From NCBI GenBank assembly GCA_036873135.1, contig JAPTYO010000007.1, positions 2,834,763 to 2,898,762 on the forward strand: DNA of 64,000 bases, read 5' to 3'. The notes beneath the pieces were generated by a model that saw only the letters and a program-made list of their open reading frames with translations, made no database searches and was not told where the DNA came from. Numbering within the stretch: the first letter of the stretch is position 1; each line of letters begins with the position of its first letter. A program made the position numbers and the translations under genes. Positions 9,663 through 21,984 of this stretch are shown piece after piece. The stretch comes from Clarkia xantiana subsp. parviflora. Taxonomy: Eukaryota; Streptophyta; Magnoliopsida; Myrtales; Onagraceae.

Positions 9663-12600
9663 ATGCTGTCTTCTTCAATTTCTTCAACGATTTCGCGACT
9701 GAAGTTCCTCCCTAAACCATGGAACCCTGCTCTAACTTCACTCAGAACACTACACCTCGTCAAGAAGCAACGGTCGCTGACTTCTTCTTCAGCTCGTTGC
9801 TTATCATCTTCAAGCATTTTGAATTCTGCGGCTCGCGGAGAAGCAATTTCAGGTTATGATGACTTGATTGTTCTTGGAATTGAGACTAGCTGTGACGACA
9901 CGGCAGCTGCTATTGTAAGCTCCTTGTTCCTTGGTTATTGGAAAACAAAACTTCGAATTTTAATTCTTACTAGCTCGGCCTTTTTAACTAAGGTGAGAGG
10001 CAATGGAGAAATTCTCAGCCAAATAGTGTCATCCCAGGTACTATTCTTCACTTAAAGGGTCGTCATCATTAGTTCTTCTGAATGTGTTCGTCAAAATGTC
10101 TGATGGACATCTAGATTTCTGTTCTTCAATATATGTATAGGCCATAGGGTGTTTCTTTAGTTACTGCTATTATTAAACGTCTCTCCTTTTTTTGGCAAAA
10201 ATGTCTCTCCTTCGAAAGCCTAAAATTGTAGCCGCACATAGGAAAAATGTTTGCAGGCAGTTCACATAGTAGTTTTGCACTAATATTAGTTTCACTTTTC
10301 CTGGGACGTTACATGTTCTTGATCATCAATGCTTTCTAGTTCGAATTTGTTTTGGAAGTTGGTTCAGACTTCAGATGCAACAGAGACACATGCGCCAAAG
10401 AGATATCAGAATTTTTCAGGACTGTCAGTCGTTAGTCACCTGTAGGAAAAAAAATTACATCAATTTTCTAATGCATGAAAGTACAAGAATTAGGAGACAT
10501 CCTGTTGATCTTGATACAGTATGGGGTAGATTGGTATAGGAAAGGAATTAACTTCTTGCTACCTTGACTAATTTATTTGCTGCTTTACTGAAGTTAGTCA
10601 AATCTCCTAGTCAACTTTCCATTGGACATCAAAGGAATGTTAAAATCAATTTAATGCAGTATCTTTACCCGAATAAAGTTGAATAGGACTTGCTTTAGTT
10701 ATTTGATGGAAATTACTTGTTATGATTTTGCTTGTATTATCTAAAGTTTTCATTGTTAAGGCAGACTTGCTGGCTAAATATGGGGGAGTTGCTCCTAAAA
10801 TGGCAGAAGCTGCCCATGCAGAAGTTATTGATCAGGTTATGGGTCTTCCTTTCCTGCCATTGCATTTTTATTTTAAAAATACTGTGTTTGTTCAGTTGAT
10901 GCAGTTTCTGTTTTACCTGGTCTAACAGCTTGCTTTTTGGTGTAAGAATATCTAAAATAGATTGCCTGTACAGATGATGCTACTTTGTAGTTTTTGATAT
11001 ATTGGTAGAGGTAATTGTAAAGATGTTCTTTTGGAACAGGTTGTACAAGAAGCATTTGACAAGGCTAATTTAAGTGTGACCGATATATCTGCTGTTGCTG
11101 TGACCATTGGCCCTGGCTTAAGTCTTTGTCTTCGTGGTAATCATATTCTTCCAGTTCCATATTCATTTTTTTTCGTATGTATGATTCTCCTATATGCTTC
11201 TGCAGAAGCTCATGAACTTGAATTAAAGACATTGATTAGGGTCTAGCTTTTGTTGTCTACAAACTGCCTAAAGCTACATTTGAAAAATTGAAGGCTTAAG
11301 TCCTCCCATATGCTTCTGCAGAAGCTCCTTGTTCCTGTTAAGACTTTTGTTATATATGTTATCTGGAATCCCGTTTGTGTTGTATATACAAGAGTGACTA
11401 TGTAATTTAGTCAATCATTGGAAGCTGTATGCATTCATTTGGATGCGAGTCAATAAAGAATTCAGAAAGTCAAAGGATTCACTATTGAAGAGGTTACTAT
11501 GACAACTCCACATTAACGAGAAAAGTAAATATTCTTGATCAAAAGAATCTAAGGGAGCTCAGGAGGAACAGATTTATCTAATACACCTCTCCACAGAAAA
11601 ACATTTATTGGCGATTCTGTACCCTACCCTTGTTATTATAACTTAAATTTATCCTGAAGTGTGGATGGATGGAATTTTTTTACTTCTGAGTATGTCTCCA
11701 TCCACCATATAATTTTAAATCCAACACTTGCTATTATAAAGTGCTGTATATACAGACTGTGCTTCCTCTCCTCTCATGAGATCATTATTCAAAATTCAAT
11801 TTGATGTATTGCAGTGGGTGTTCAAAAAGCATGGAGTATTGCTGGCCACTTCAAAAAACCAATAATTAGAGTCCACCATATGGAAGCTCATGCTTTAGTA
11901 GCAAGGTGAGGTATGAAGCAGAGCTACAATACAAAACGGAGTTTAACATTTAAAACAGTGGTGCATCCCTACAACAGGGCGGACCCTGTCAATAAAATAC
12001 AATCATTCAAATTAAAATTGAACTTTGAATTTAAATAAAGTGTGTTCAAATAGTGAAACACTGATAAATAGCTAATCTGGATTCATGCTACAAAGTTATA
12101 AGGAGCTACAACCTACAATAAGTTAGATGCATATGATGGCCCTACTTCGTGCAGTGATGTCCTGGATCTTTTTGTTTCTTATTATGGTTATGTTTTATTA
12201 CCTAGTGACAGCTCTGCCAAGGCAAGAACCATATTTGTGTCCACTATATATGTAAATGATTTTAACATTCTAGAATTTTGCGGGAAAAGACAATCTAAGC
12301 GGAAGCAACAGTGTAAACAGAATTGACAATGTATATGCAGGATAGATTTTAGAGGAATGGCCTTTCCACTTTTCTTAATATATAACTCTATCAACAGCTT
12401 TGTTGGGAAATAATCAATTAGAACTAACACTTCCTGAAAATTGTTTAGGTTAGTCAACAAAGAATTGCAGTTTCCTTTCTTGGCCTTGCTTATTTCTGGT
12501 AAGTTCCTTTTCATTTACTGCAAAATATTTTCTCAAGTACGATAGAGTCGAGGGAAATCCAGAGTGTTTACCAGCACGAGCTTTGCATTTATTCATTAAA

Positions 12601-15239
12601 TTTTACTGCACTTTGTAGTTGGTGTTGGCTCAGCTTGTGCTAGAATGATAAGGTTCTACAGCATTATTTACCAATAGGAGTCTTTTTGGCTGTCCTTTCT
12701 TAGTTAATTTTTTCTTTTGGGCGCGGGGGAGGCTCTCATCCCAACAAGATGCTTTTATGTCTAAGCTAGAAAGTACCTATCACATTATGTACTTCTATAG
12801 CTATGCTAGAGTTTGTACTTAAACAAGTTGTTAGAAAAAAAATAGTGGCATGTGAATAATGGGTTAGTATAGCAGATAATCTAATCAAGCATTTGTTGGT
12901 TCACAAGCTTCTCACTTCTTGTGATGAGGCAATATTTTTCTCAGTTCTTCTCTATTTGTATAACTAGAAGTTAGAATTGTAGAAAAAAATTGTACTATTT
13001 TTGTCATTCGATAAGACTTCAAATTTTCTTTTCAATATATTTGACTTCAAATTTTCTTTTCAATATATTTATTTGTACTCAAATGTTCCATAGGTGGGCA
13101 CAACCTACTTGTCCTTGCTCGCAACCTAGGTCAGTATGTACAACTGGGTACAACGATAGATGATGCGATTGGCGAGGCTTATGATAAGACTGCAAAATGG
13201 TTGGGCCTTGATCTGAGAAAGTGTGGTGGACCAGCAGTTGAGGAGCTTGCGCTGGATGGTGATGCAGATTTAATAAAATTCTCGGTCTGTTTCGTTTTTT
13301 TTTTTTTGTTCTTCTCGTCATCTACAGTAATGTATTCTTCTTCCATTGCTAACTGTTACTTTCTTCTGCATTGTTTCAGACACCTATGAAACAGCATAAA
13401 GATTGCAACTTTTCTTATGCTGGTCTGAAGACCCAAGTACGACTAGCAATTGAAACCAAGAAACTGTATGTACACAAAAGAAATTAACTTAAATATTGCA
13501 ATTTGTTGTCCTTGTTTACTGAAGAATGGCGATATAGGAGTAAGATTTGTTAATTTAGCATATACTCAGTAGAAGCTGTGCCCATCTCCTGACCTAGTTT
13601 ACATTCACATTAGTATTTTGGCGCTGGGAGTCTGTCTTTGCCTTTGATGAGCCTCCATTGTCGGTTTTACCCCTGATCAAACTCATGAGCCTCCATGGTT
13701 GGCTTTGCCCCTAACCAACACTTCTGCACTGTCATCGTTCTGCTATTAATTTACTATTGGTGCTTGTATATATCAAAATTAAGCATTTTCATAAAATAAA
13801 ATAAAAACTTGTTTTTAGCTGCAGTTGGTCTTTAATCAGTGAGAGAGTAGTGAAAATCTCTTACTGGTTAATTCCTTGGGGTTAGTTGTAGACAGGTTTT
13901 GGCCAATTTTGAATATCATTTTTGTAAGTAACCAACTTTTTCATTGATGGTCAGTCAATTATTATCAGGTTACTAAAAAATCCCTCAATTTGGCTTTGAG
14001 CAGAGATGCTGGAGTCCCTGTTTGTTCTGCAAGTGATGAAGACCGACAAGCACGAGCTGATATTGCTGCCTCTTTCCAGGTAACTTGAAGTTTCATAACA
14101 TGACCAAGTGATTCTCGTGTATCCCCAGCTAAATAATTGCCACGTCAAAATGGAGTCATAGAAAGAAAAAGACATTAGTTACCTAGGAAATTTCATTAGA
14201 GTGTTGTTGGGGTTATAAACTTATAATGTTGAATCGGGCTTTCACCCACAATTTCAAGATTATGACAAAGTTGGTCAAGTGGTCAGTCTTGTTTAACATG
14301 GTATTAGAGCACCTAGGGTTGAGTCTCTGAATCATGCATATTGGTAGGCTGGTAGCATTGGTTGAAACCTGTATAATACAAAAGGCATCTGCAGTTGAAC
14401 CATGGTGACCTGTCAAAATAAAACTATTATGCGGTCCTGACAACATCAAATACGATGCAGAGAGTTGCAGTTTTACATCTAGAGGAGAAGTGTGAGCGTG
14501 CAATTGAATGGGCTATGGAGATTGAACCTGCCTTAAAATTCATGGTATGCAACTACGAAGAGCTACTTCTCTTGAATAATATAAACTCTATATTGCTTAC
14601 TTTTTTTGTAAATTTATTGGGCAGGTTGTTTCAGGAGGTGTTGCATCAAACAAGTACGTCAGGGCTCGGCTTGATGCAATTGCTGAGAGAAAAAATCTGC
14701 AACTCGTGTGCCCTCCTCCCAGACTTTGCACAGATAATGGTAAGCCAATGAAACATAATATTCAAGAAGAAATTTATGGGTGTCAATGATGATTCAATCT
14801 TGCATATCAAATATTTCGGCAATCCAAACATTAAGAAATTATAATTTGTTATTCTAACTATCTATAACTGGGGTGTCTTGTACAGGGGTGATGGTGGCAT
14901 GGACAGGTATTGAGCAGTTTCGAGTGGGCAGATATGATCCTCCACCACCAGCTCAACTGCCCGAAGATTTTGTGGTTCGTTTATGATCCGATTCTCACTT
15001 TCGTAGATTAGATGCCGATTTTTGTTTATATGCAATGCAATTGCAGGCACATAAAAATATTATCATCTTCATAATATGCTGTGTTTTATATATATTGTCA
15101 GTATGATCTGAGGCCAAGGTGGCCACTAGCTGAGGAGTATGAGAAAGGAAGAAGCGTGGCTCGGTCTATGAAATCAGCGAGGATACATCCATCACTTACA
15201 TCAAGTGTTCAAGCTTCGTCCCTGCAGCAGCAACCCTAG
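9663..15239 (+). CDS. GCP1: Organellar tRNA N6-adenosine threonylcarbamoyltransferase (Qri7/OSGEPL1 type)
   Basis: Thirteen exons: 9663..9914, 9993..10037, 10761..10835, 11040..11136, 11815..11905, 12449..12498, 13094..13284, 13380..13465, 14004..14079, 14461..14544, 14625..14739, 14886..14974, 15102..15239. All phases agree and give 462 residues. The enzyme transfers threonylcarbamoyl to A37 of ANN-decoding tRNAs in mitochondria (and possibly plastids). Visible signatures: a Ser/Arg-rich targeting peptide over the first ~55 residues, [14 protein letters not shown], the metal-binding HHMEAH at about 177-182, the SGGHN loop, [10 protein letters not shown] and the C-terminal SGGVASNK and TDNG motifs of the Kae1/TsaD ASKHA fold. 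The exon 9 acceptor is the least certain (CAG ending at 14003 preferred). The gene is convergent with RAD51C. It looks fully intact. Confidence 0.93.
13014..13070. repeat. 28-bp tandem duplication in an intron of the threonylcarbamoyltransferase gene
   Basis: GACTTCAAATTTTCTTTTCA followed by ATATATTT occurs twice in direct succession, ending about 25 bases before the exon 7 acceptor, where it makes up much of the pyrimidine tract. Confidence 0.85.
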
Positions 15240-15788
15240 ATATCTCAGATAGCCACCATTACAGGAAAGCATTATTTGTTTTACTTGCCAGAATGGATCA
15301 ATGTTGTTCATACTCCGAATTATTGAAAATAGTCTATAAATGTATGCAAGGTTGTTACTATCGAGATTCTAACTAGGATTGTTACTAGAATCAGATCTAG
15401 GATGAGATCAAGAATTGTAAGATCCTACAAGAATTACATTATAATCTAAATTGAAAAAATATTAATTTTGCTAGATTAAATCAGATAATAAGTTTGCTTC
15501 ACAGCCCTCTCCAAGAAAGAAGCCAGACGTCCATACAACTAATCGTAAAAAAATCGAGCAGCGTACTAACTTATAAAACATACATACTCTACTCGATTGA
15601 TCGCTGCATCTATTGTCTTAAGGCATAAACCATTTTGCTACAATAAATTCAAGAAAAGAATGGCTATACCTTCAGGTGTTGAGCGAAACTTGACGATCAA
15701 ATACATCATCATCATTTCTTGCATCCTCGTTTTTTAGAAGATAGATAGAATTGTTTTAACTTTTACCATCACTCACTGTTTGATCATC
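15240..15788. other. Intergenic between convergent genes
   Basis: About 550 bases between two stop codons; it should contain both 3' UTRs. No reading frame or repeat stands out. Confidence 0.6.
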
Positions 15789-16220
15789 TTACATCAGTTT
15801 GATGCGTTTGCAGTTTGAAACAGAAATACTCCTGATTCCTCTACTGGTGATAGCATAGGGTGCTGAAGCAGACCGAAGAGATGGAGACTTGTCGATATGG
15901 GCATATCGTTCATCACCCCTCCAATACAAGATGATTCTGTTTGTACATGCATGAGACCAGCTATCCCCTGCTCAATGTATAATAATATATTAAAAAAAAC
16001 TGTTTGAATCAAACTGCAAGAGCAGTCTCTCTAATGAAGGCAGTAGAACAGTATAGTAGAGATATAATGTACCTAATGCTAAAGTCAATTGAACAGAGCC
16101 TTCTATATGCTTTGAAGCCACTTGATTCAAAATAACAACCTGACAATGGATGGAAGGAAGGAAGGAAGGAAGGAACATCAGTCCTTTTAATATACCAATA
16201 ATAGATAAGTAAACTGCTAA

Positions 16221-16283
<63 letters not shown>

Positions 16284-18150
16284 TAAAAGTGGTAATGTTT
16301 CTTACAGCTATACAATACTTCTTGGCAAGTTTCATCAACTTCAAAGCCAACCCGCTGAGTACCCTCGTTCGGAGGGCTAAGTCTTCAAAATCTTGTCGGA
16401 AATGGAATGTGATACTATCTATGATGACAATTTTTACCTGCAAAAACAACATTCAAGCAGACGGAAGTAAATCCAGAATCCTAGATGTTGGCATACTAGA
16501 CTCCTAGATGTCTGTTAAGGCAGGGATGTATTACTGTACTATTTCTCTAAACATGGCATGGAACATATATATCATAATGAAAGGTACATGTGAAGTGTAA
16601 ACTGTCTGCTTACATCTCTATGCTTTGTGATGAACTCATCTAAGTAGTTGATCACCGCAATCTGTTCAGTGTAACTAGACACACTAAAATGTAGGATGTT
16701 CTCTAATAGGTCCTTGGGCTCCATCACAACTTTCTCTGCAGCAATACCATCTCGCGAGAAAATATACTTTTTGGACATGTCTTCTGCACAAGCTTCTGCC
16801 ATTTGCAGTACGCGCTCTACTAGAAAGCTGCCCTCAGTATCTGATCAAAACGAGTATAACTCTAAGTTTATTGAAACTCTAAAGTCAGAATAGAACGCAA
16901 CAACGGAAGCAACGCCAAAAATACGAACCAATATATATAGCCTTCCCTCCAAGGCCACCACAATCAACTGGAATTTGAACATTGAGTGCAAGTTGAATTC
17001 TGTCAAAATCACAAGTACATCAATTAAAGGGCAACAGGACAGGAACACCTACATAAGCAGCAACTTAAATGAAAAGTGCCGTTCCCTTACCCAAGCTGTG
17101 TTTTACCAATTCCTGGCATACCACCTGATAACAATTAACAACACAATATGCCGTCATCAACAAAAAAATCTCAAAAGCACATTTCACATAACAGAAACAG
17201 ATATAAATGCACACAGAGTAGGTGCAATCTGTTTTCAAAACAAATAAAGAACAGAAGCGCCAACATACCAATTTCAGTGACTTCCCTGCAATTTATTCCA
17301 CCGCCAAGAATATTATCTAGTTCTGCACAGGATGTAGTAATACTTGTAAATAATTCTTCATCATGGAGCATATCCCATGCAGTTTGAGCACCTGTAAAAG
17401 TTAAGATGTAAGGGAGAGCGTTATAATATCACCACTATTAGCTACTCATAAAAAGCCCTTTGAGAATGATAAGTCATGTTACAAATAGAGGAACACACAT
17501 CCACGGCACCCACATTTACAATAAAACAAGCATTTTTTTCTTTTGTTTCTGCAATTAAGAAAGCATTAAGCTGTCAAAGGCCAATATGAATGAATAGAAG
17601 GCATGGCGATGGCGCTGTATTTTGATAGTATTGTAGCTCAAAATCACCAAACATTCCCGAAATTTCAGACAGAGAACAATGATAAACTATAATACCAACT
17701 CAACACTTGCATTAACACAATAGGAGACAAAAGATAAAGAAACTTAAGCATAATTGCTTATTACTTAAGGCTAAAATGAAAACAGACTGAACGTTGCTAC
17801 TTGCTAATATATGCAGGTATACCACCACCCGTAAGGGTGTGAAGATTCACCTTTCTTAGCACCTCAGACTCGAAGAATATTGCAGTACATCACATCAGAC
17901 CAGTATCTGAAATTCGAGCCAAAGATAGTAGCCTCTCACTACAAGTTAATAGCAACGGCAACGTGAATTCAGAACTCAAAATTTGACTTGGAGATGTACA
18001 GCACGCACTGCATTCCGTTACAAAAACTTTACACTGATTTTTCTTTTTTCACGGCCTGAAAAGGCAACCATGATTGTTCAGTAAGGTAAGGCAGTGTACA
18101 AACGGGAGATTCCAAAACAAACCGTTGATAACATGGCCGGAGTTGTCCAT
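15789..18150 (-). CDS. RAD51C: RAD51C recombinase paralogue, N-terminus uncertain
   Basis: Minus-strand exons in order: 18123..18150 (start uncertain), 17269..17391, 17091..17124, 16929..16999, 16614..16840, 16306..16437, 16073..16139, 15789..15967. Every junction keeps phase, including the 34-base exon. The product carries the RAD51-family core: LDNILGGGI, Walker [18 protein letters not shown], Walker B KIVIIDS, then VILNQV and a basic C-terminal tail. RAD51C acts in nuclear homologous recombination with XRCC3 and the BCDX2 complex and is needed for meiosis (family knowledge). The model gives 286 residues, against about 360 in Arabidopsis from memory; the N-terminal helical domain is not recognisable. 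An alternative longer start at 18498 with exon 2 as 18123..18220 also keeps phase (AG|A) but adds sequence unlike that domain. Confidence 0.85.
16152..16175. repeat. (GGAA)n microsatellite in a RAD51C intron
   Basis: About six GGAA units directly upstream, on the gene strand, of the exon 16073..16139. Confidence 0.85.
16224..16280. repeat. (TA)n microsatellite in a RAD51C intron
   Basis: About 28 TA units in the same intron as the GGAA repeat. Such runs are length-variable. Confidence 0.9.
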
Positions 18151-18498
18151 GCCACTCGATTCAGTGGCTTCAATCTCTTTTTCACTTAAACCTGACTGTT
18201 GTTCCAAATGGGTTGAGTCTCTTCAGGTGCTCGACCTAGAAGGAATCTCCTAATCCAGACGATCGTTATCTGTGCAAATTTAGCATCCACATTCAGAGTC
18301 CACGCCTAACTAGATGAAATCCAATACAGATGAATGATAGCAATGAGAAACCCCCATTGAAGCATTGCTAGAGTGAACAACAGAAACAGAATCAAAGTAG
18401 AAAATATTGAATCGAATGGAAGAAAAATACCTCGAGCGGGAAGAAAGATTGAGGCGGGAGAGGAGAAGACAAACTGACAAAGAGCAGAAGGGTCTCAT
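18151..18498 (-). other. RAD51C 5' leader region
   Basis: On the minus strand an ATG at 18498 opens a frame to a good donor (CTCGAG|GTATTT, exon end 18431), and CT-rich sequence here looks like a plant 5' UTR. An acceptor after CTGAAG at 18221-18222 would join in phase to a frame that enters the RAD51C core. The encoded Leu/Ser-rich peptide does not resemble a RAD51C N-terminus, so I treat this as leader unless shown otherwise. Confidence 0.4.
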
Positions 18499-18539
18499 TG
18501 CTATAGTCCGCGCTCAGCCGTCCGATAACAGAAATTATT

Positions 18540-21200
18540 GGGTTAATTTAGCGAGCCATTATGGACCTGGCTACAAACCTTAGCACTATACATACCACAA
18601 CTACACTTAAAATTTTGGTATCATACGTGTACATTTTTGTAGACTTTTATTGCATCTGATAGTTGACAATTAAGTACTTTTATTTCGTCCAGCTTAGTGT
18701 TACAATTTATATACATAGTTTCTAATTTTTATAATTTAGTCATTAAACACTTAATCGAACCCTAGGTCCAACTGACATAATCAAGTCCATTGATGGGTCA
18801 CACTCTGGTTAATCGCCCAGGTCAAGAAACTCTTACCAAAGTCTGACCTAGCTATGAATCGTACTCTTAACTGTGTCAATTTGACCCTAGGTCTAATTGA
18901 CCCAATCACACTTTAAGGTTAAATTGATCCAGAAATGGGGCGACCATAGTGTTGCCAACAACTTTAAAAACACGGACGACTTACAACAGGGTCAGGGGTT
19001 CTAATCTAGAGATGTTTTATCGCAACTGAAACACTCATAATTAACTATATATATGGATGGAAGCTACAAAAAGCTCAATTTGAACTCTTTGGGTCTCAAT
19101 CAATTCGGGCCTAGCTCAGAATTATGATTTAAAACCATCTGACCCGATTATACCACAATGGTTAACCAAAAAAAAAAAAAGATTATACCACAATGGATAT
19201 ATGACTAAAGCCTTGATTTGAGCCTCCAATTGTAGCCACCAGGCCTTTTTGGAGTGAATTCTCAAAACTTATTTGTTAATTTATTCAAATTATGCTTCTT
19301 TATAAACTAATTTTAAAATTAGTTTTTATTTTTGAATTATTTATATTTTCTACTTTACATCCTAAATTTTATATTTTGTTACAATTGACCATAAACCGAA
19401 ATATAATACAAGAAAATATATGAGAAAAAATTAAAAAAATTAAAGTGATTATATTATATATAAAATTTATAAAATAAAAAACAATAAATTAGTAATTGTG
19501 AAAAAAAAAAAAAAACTAAGATTAAAATATGCTAAAGGTATAAATTAAAAAATAAAACTGTAATATAAAATGTGAAGAAACTAAATACCCGTGATTTTTT
19601 AAGTATGCAAATATAAAAATGAAAGCGTACAGAAACTCTAAATAAAAGATGTTAAATTTATAAAATTATATAAAAATATTGATTGAGAAAATAACGGATA
19701 AACTAATTTAAATTTGAAAAATCAATAGAATGAATTTTAGTTAGTATATTTTTTTTCATACTCTTAAAGAATAATTTTTATTCATTATATATTTGTTTTA
19801 AATCTTATTTATTTTTAAAATTTTAATTTCACATATTTTTTAAGAATTAAAATCAACAACAACAAAAGTTTGTATGATTATTTTTTAAATGTTCATTTCA
19901 TCATTTATCTTAATTGATTTTTTTTTTCCATTTTTTTTTTCTTTTCATACATTTAATCTTCTTAATTTTCAATTTTTTTTATATTCTTTGTATTATATTT
20001 CATTTAAGGTACATTTGTAACGTAATATAAACTTTAGTATGCAAAGTAAATAATATATATTATTAAAAAAAAAACATACTTTAGGAATTAATTTCTAAAA
20101 AAACCTAATTTGAGAAATAGTTTAATGTCTAAGCCTACTTTGGAAATCCACTCGCCCTTTATAGCTCAACTAATGCTAGATGAGTCATCTGACCCGAATG
20201 GTGGAGAAGGTCGCGGCAACTTTGGCGGGAGATTTATACGATTTCAGGATGTTCAGGTCATCGCTGGAGAAGGTGGTTGGTCGCTGGTGAAGGAAAGGCG
20301 GTTACCGGAGGAGACATGCGGTGGTTGGAAGTGGGCGGTGACCGAAATTCGGAGAGACATACTTGTGTTTTTGTAGACATTAGTCGGAATCTGTATTCCA
20401 ATCGGATAAATAAAATATAAGATTAGTTTACTTTACTTTCGAAATTTGGAATTTCATTTTAAATCGAACCCGCAAAACATTCATCAGAATAAGAATTTAT
20501 ATTCTCATTCCTTAAGTATTCTTATACAGTTCGTAAGCATAAAAATATTTATAATATTGACGAGAGATTTATACTACCAAATCTCTATTTCTACTAACTA
20601 TTAGTTCGTCCATCGCAATTTTGGTACTAATCATTCACACACGTATAGCGCATAAACTTCTTTGAAAAAGTTTTTATATAATTTTTATTAGCAACTAAAC
20701 TAGTTTGAATTTTATTGTCCAACATCATACATATTGTAAAGATAGAATAAAATAGTAGAAGAAGAATAAAACGAATGCTTTTATATTAATTTCCCTTTTT
20801 CCGTGAAGGTTGACAGTTGAGACTTGAGACTAATCATATTTATTTTTATTTTATTTTGGCAAACCTATGACATTGACATGTATAATCGAGCGGCTACCAA
20901 CTTCACAAATCACGGTTACGTATTGGCTTGAAAGTTCTGACGTCGTCAAATATTGTATACATAAAGCGGTTGTCAAAACCATGTTGTCTCTGGCAGGAAA
21001 AACTAAAAACTAAAATTCAACTAATTAATTAGTTGGCGCCGTTAAATATGACCACTTATAATCTTCTGCAAGATACGTGTCTCTGTCTATCTAGTGAAAT
21101 GCGTGAAGGCAGCAATATATCTACGTTATGAGAAATTTAAATTCGATTTAAAATTGAGCAAACATATATAGTCGTCACTGGACATGGTTTTGGCAAATTG
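18540..21200. other. AT-rich intergenic region, no gene seen
   Basis: Repeat-like, very AT-rich DNA. A 16-base segment (GATTATACCACAATGG) occurs at about 19146 and again at 19181, flanking a poly(A) run. The open frame at 20110-20376 has no family signature and I do not call it a gene. Confidence 0.5.
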
Positions 21201-21209
21201 AGTATATTA

Positions 21210-21614
21210 AGCATCCGCAATGGTTTTACATAAATTGTATTCTTTAAAGTTGCCACGTAGATATTTATGTACACTTTAAGTAATACGTAAATTTAAGACA
21301 CACGTAATATATATTTTCTCTGCAATCGTATTACTTAAACATATTCCTTAAATATATTTTATTATTAAATTTTCCAACAACCACCAATAAAATATTAACA
21401 TTAATTATAAAATGAATTAATTTATAATAAAAAATTGGTTACGTAATACATAGTACATTACTTAAATTTAAGGAATGCTTTGTGTAAAAACATAAATTTA
21501 TGTGTGGGTCCCATTTTTAAGAAATGCTATGTAAAACCACCGTTGATAGTTTTTGTTGTTTTACTTAAATAAACATGTAAGATCCACGTTTACGTAATAC
21601 CACTGTGAATGCTC
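21210..21614. mobile_element. MITE-like element, copy A
   Basis: About 405 bases with imperfect terminal inverted repeats: the left end reads AGCATCCGCAATGG, and the right end CCACTGTGAATGCTC is its near reverse complement. TTA lies next to both ends (21615-21617 on the right), fitting a 3-bp target duplication of the PIF/Harbinger type. It has no coding capacity. A related copy lies at 25432-25827. Confidence 0.7.
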
Positions 21615-21858
21615 TTAGAGCTTCATATTTACTTGTTTTAGTTAAAGTATCTCATTAAGAAAAACAAATTATGGATTGAGTGTAACATGCCGTAATGCAT
21701 ATATATATTCGTGGATATGGACTAATTATTTGGCTTTATATATATTCTAAATATCTATATGTTTCTACTGGCCAGAAAAATCTATAAGTTTTTAATCAAA
21801 CGAAGACCAAAAATTCATCAGACAAATTGCATTATTGGATAAACTCTCAAGACTTCTC

Positions 21859-21910
<52 letters not shown>
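21859..21910. repeat. (ATT)n microsatellite
   Basis: About 17 uninterrupted ATT units, between the MITE-like element and the Helitron start. Confidence 0.95.
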
Positions 21911-21912
<2 letters not shown>

Positions 21913-21984
21913 CCAGATCCATTATTTTTTTAAAATTATTATTGTCACTTATTGACTAATTGCTGTGGTGTGAGAACTACTTAA

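Noticed and set aside
16009..16507. Long open frames with alternating Ile-Tyr on both strands in a RAD51C intron
   Set aside because: Translation of the TA microsatellite joined to real exon sequence; the exon/intron borders explain them.
20110..20376. 88-codon open frame with Gly-rich text
   Set aside because: No family signature, no splice or promoter context, and it lies in repeat-like AT-rich DNA.
21858..21880. TCTCTATTATTATT as an alternative Helitron 5' end
   Set aside because: It is the start of an ATT microsatellite and is preceded by T, not A; the TC at 21985 after A fits the Helitron pattern and the 5' sequence type better.
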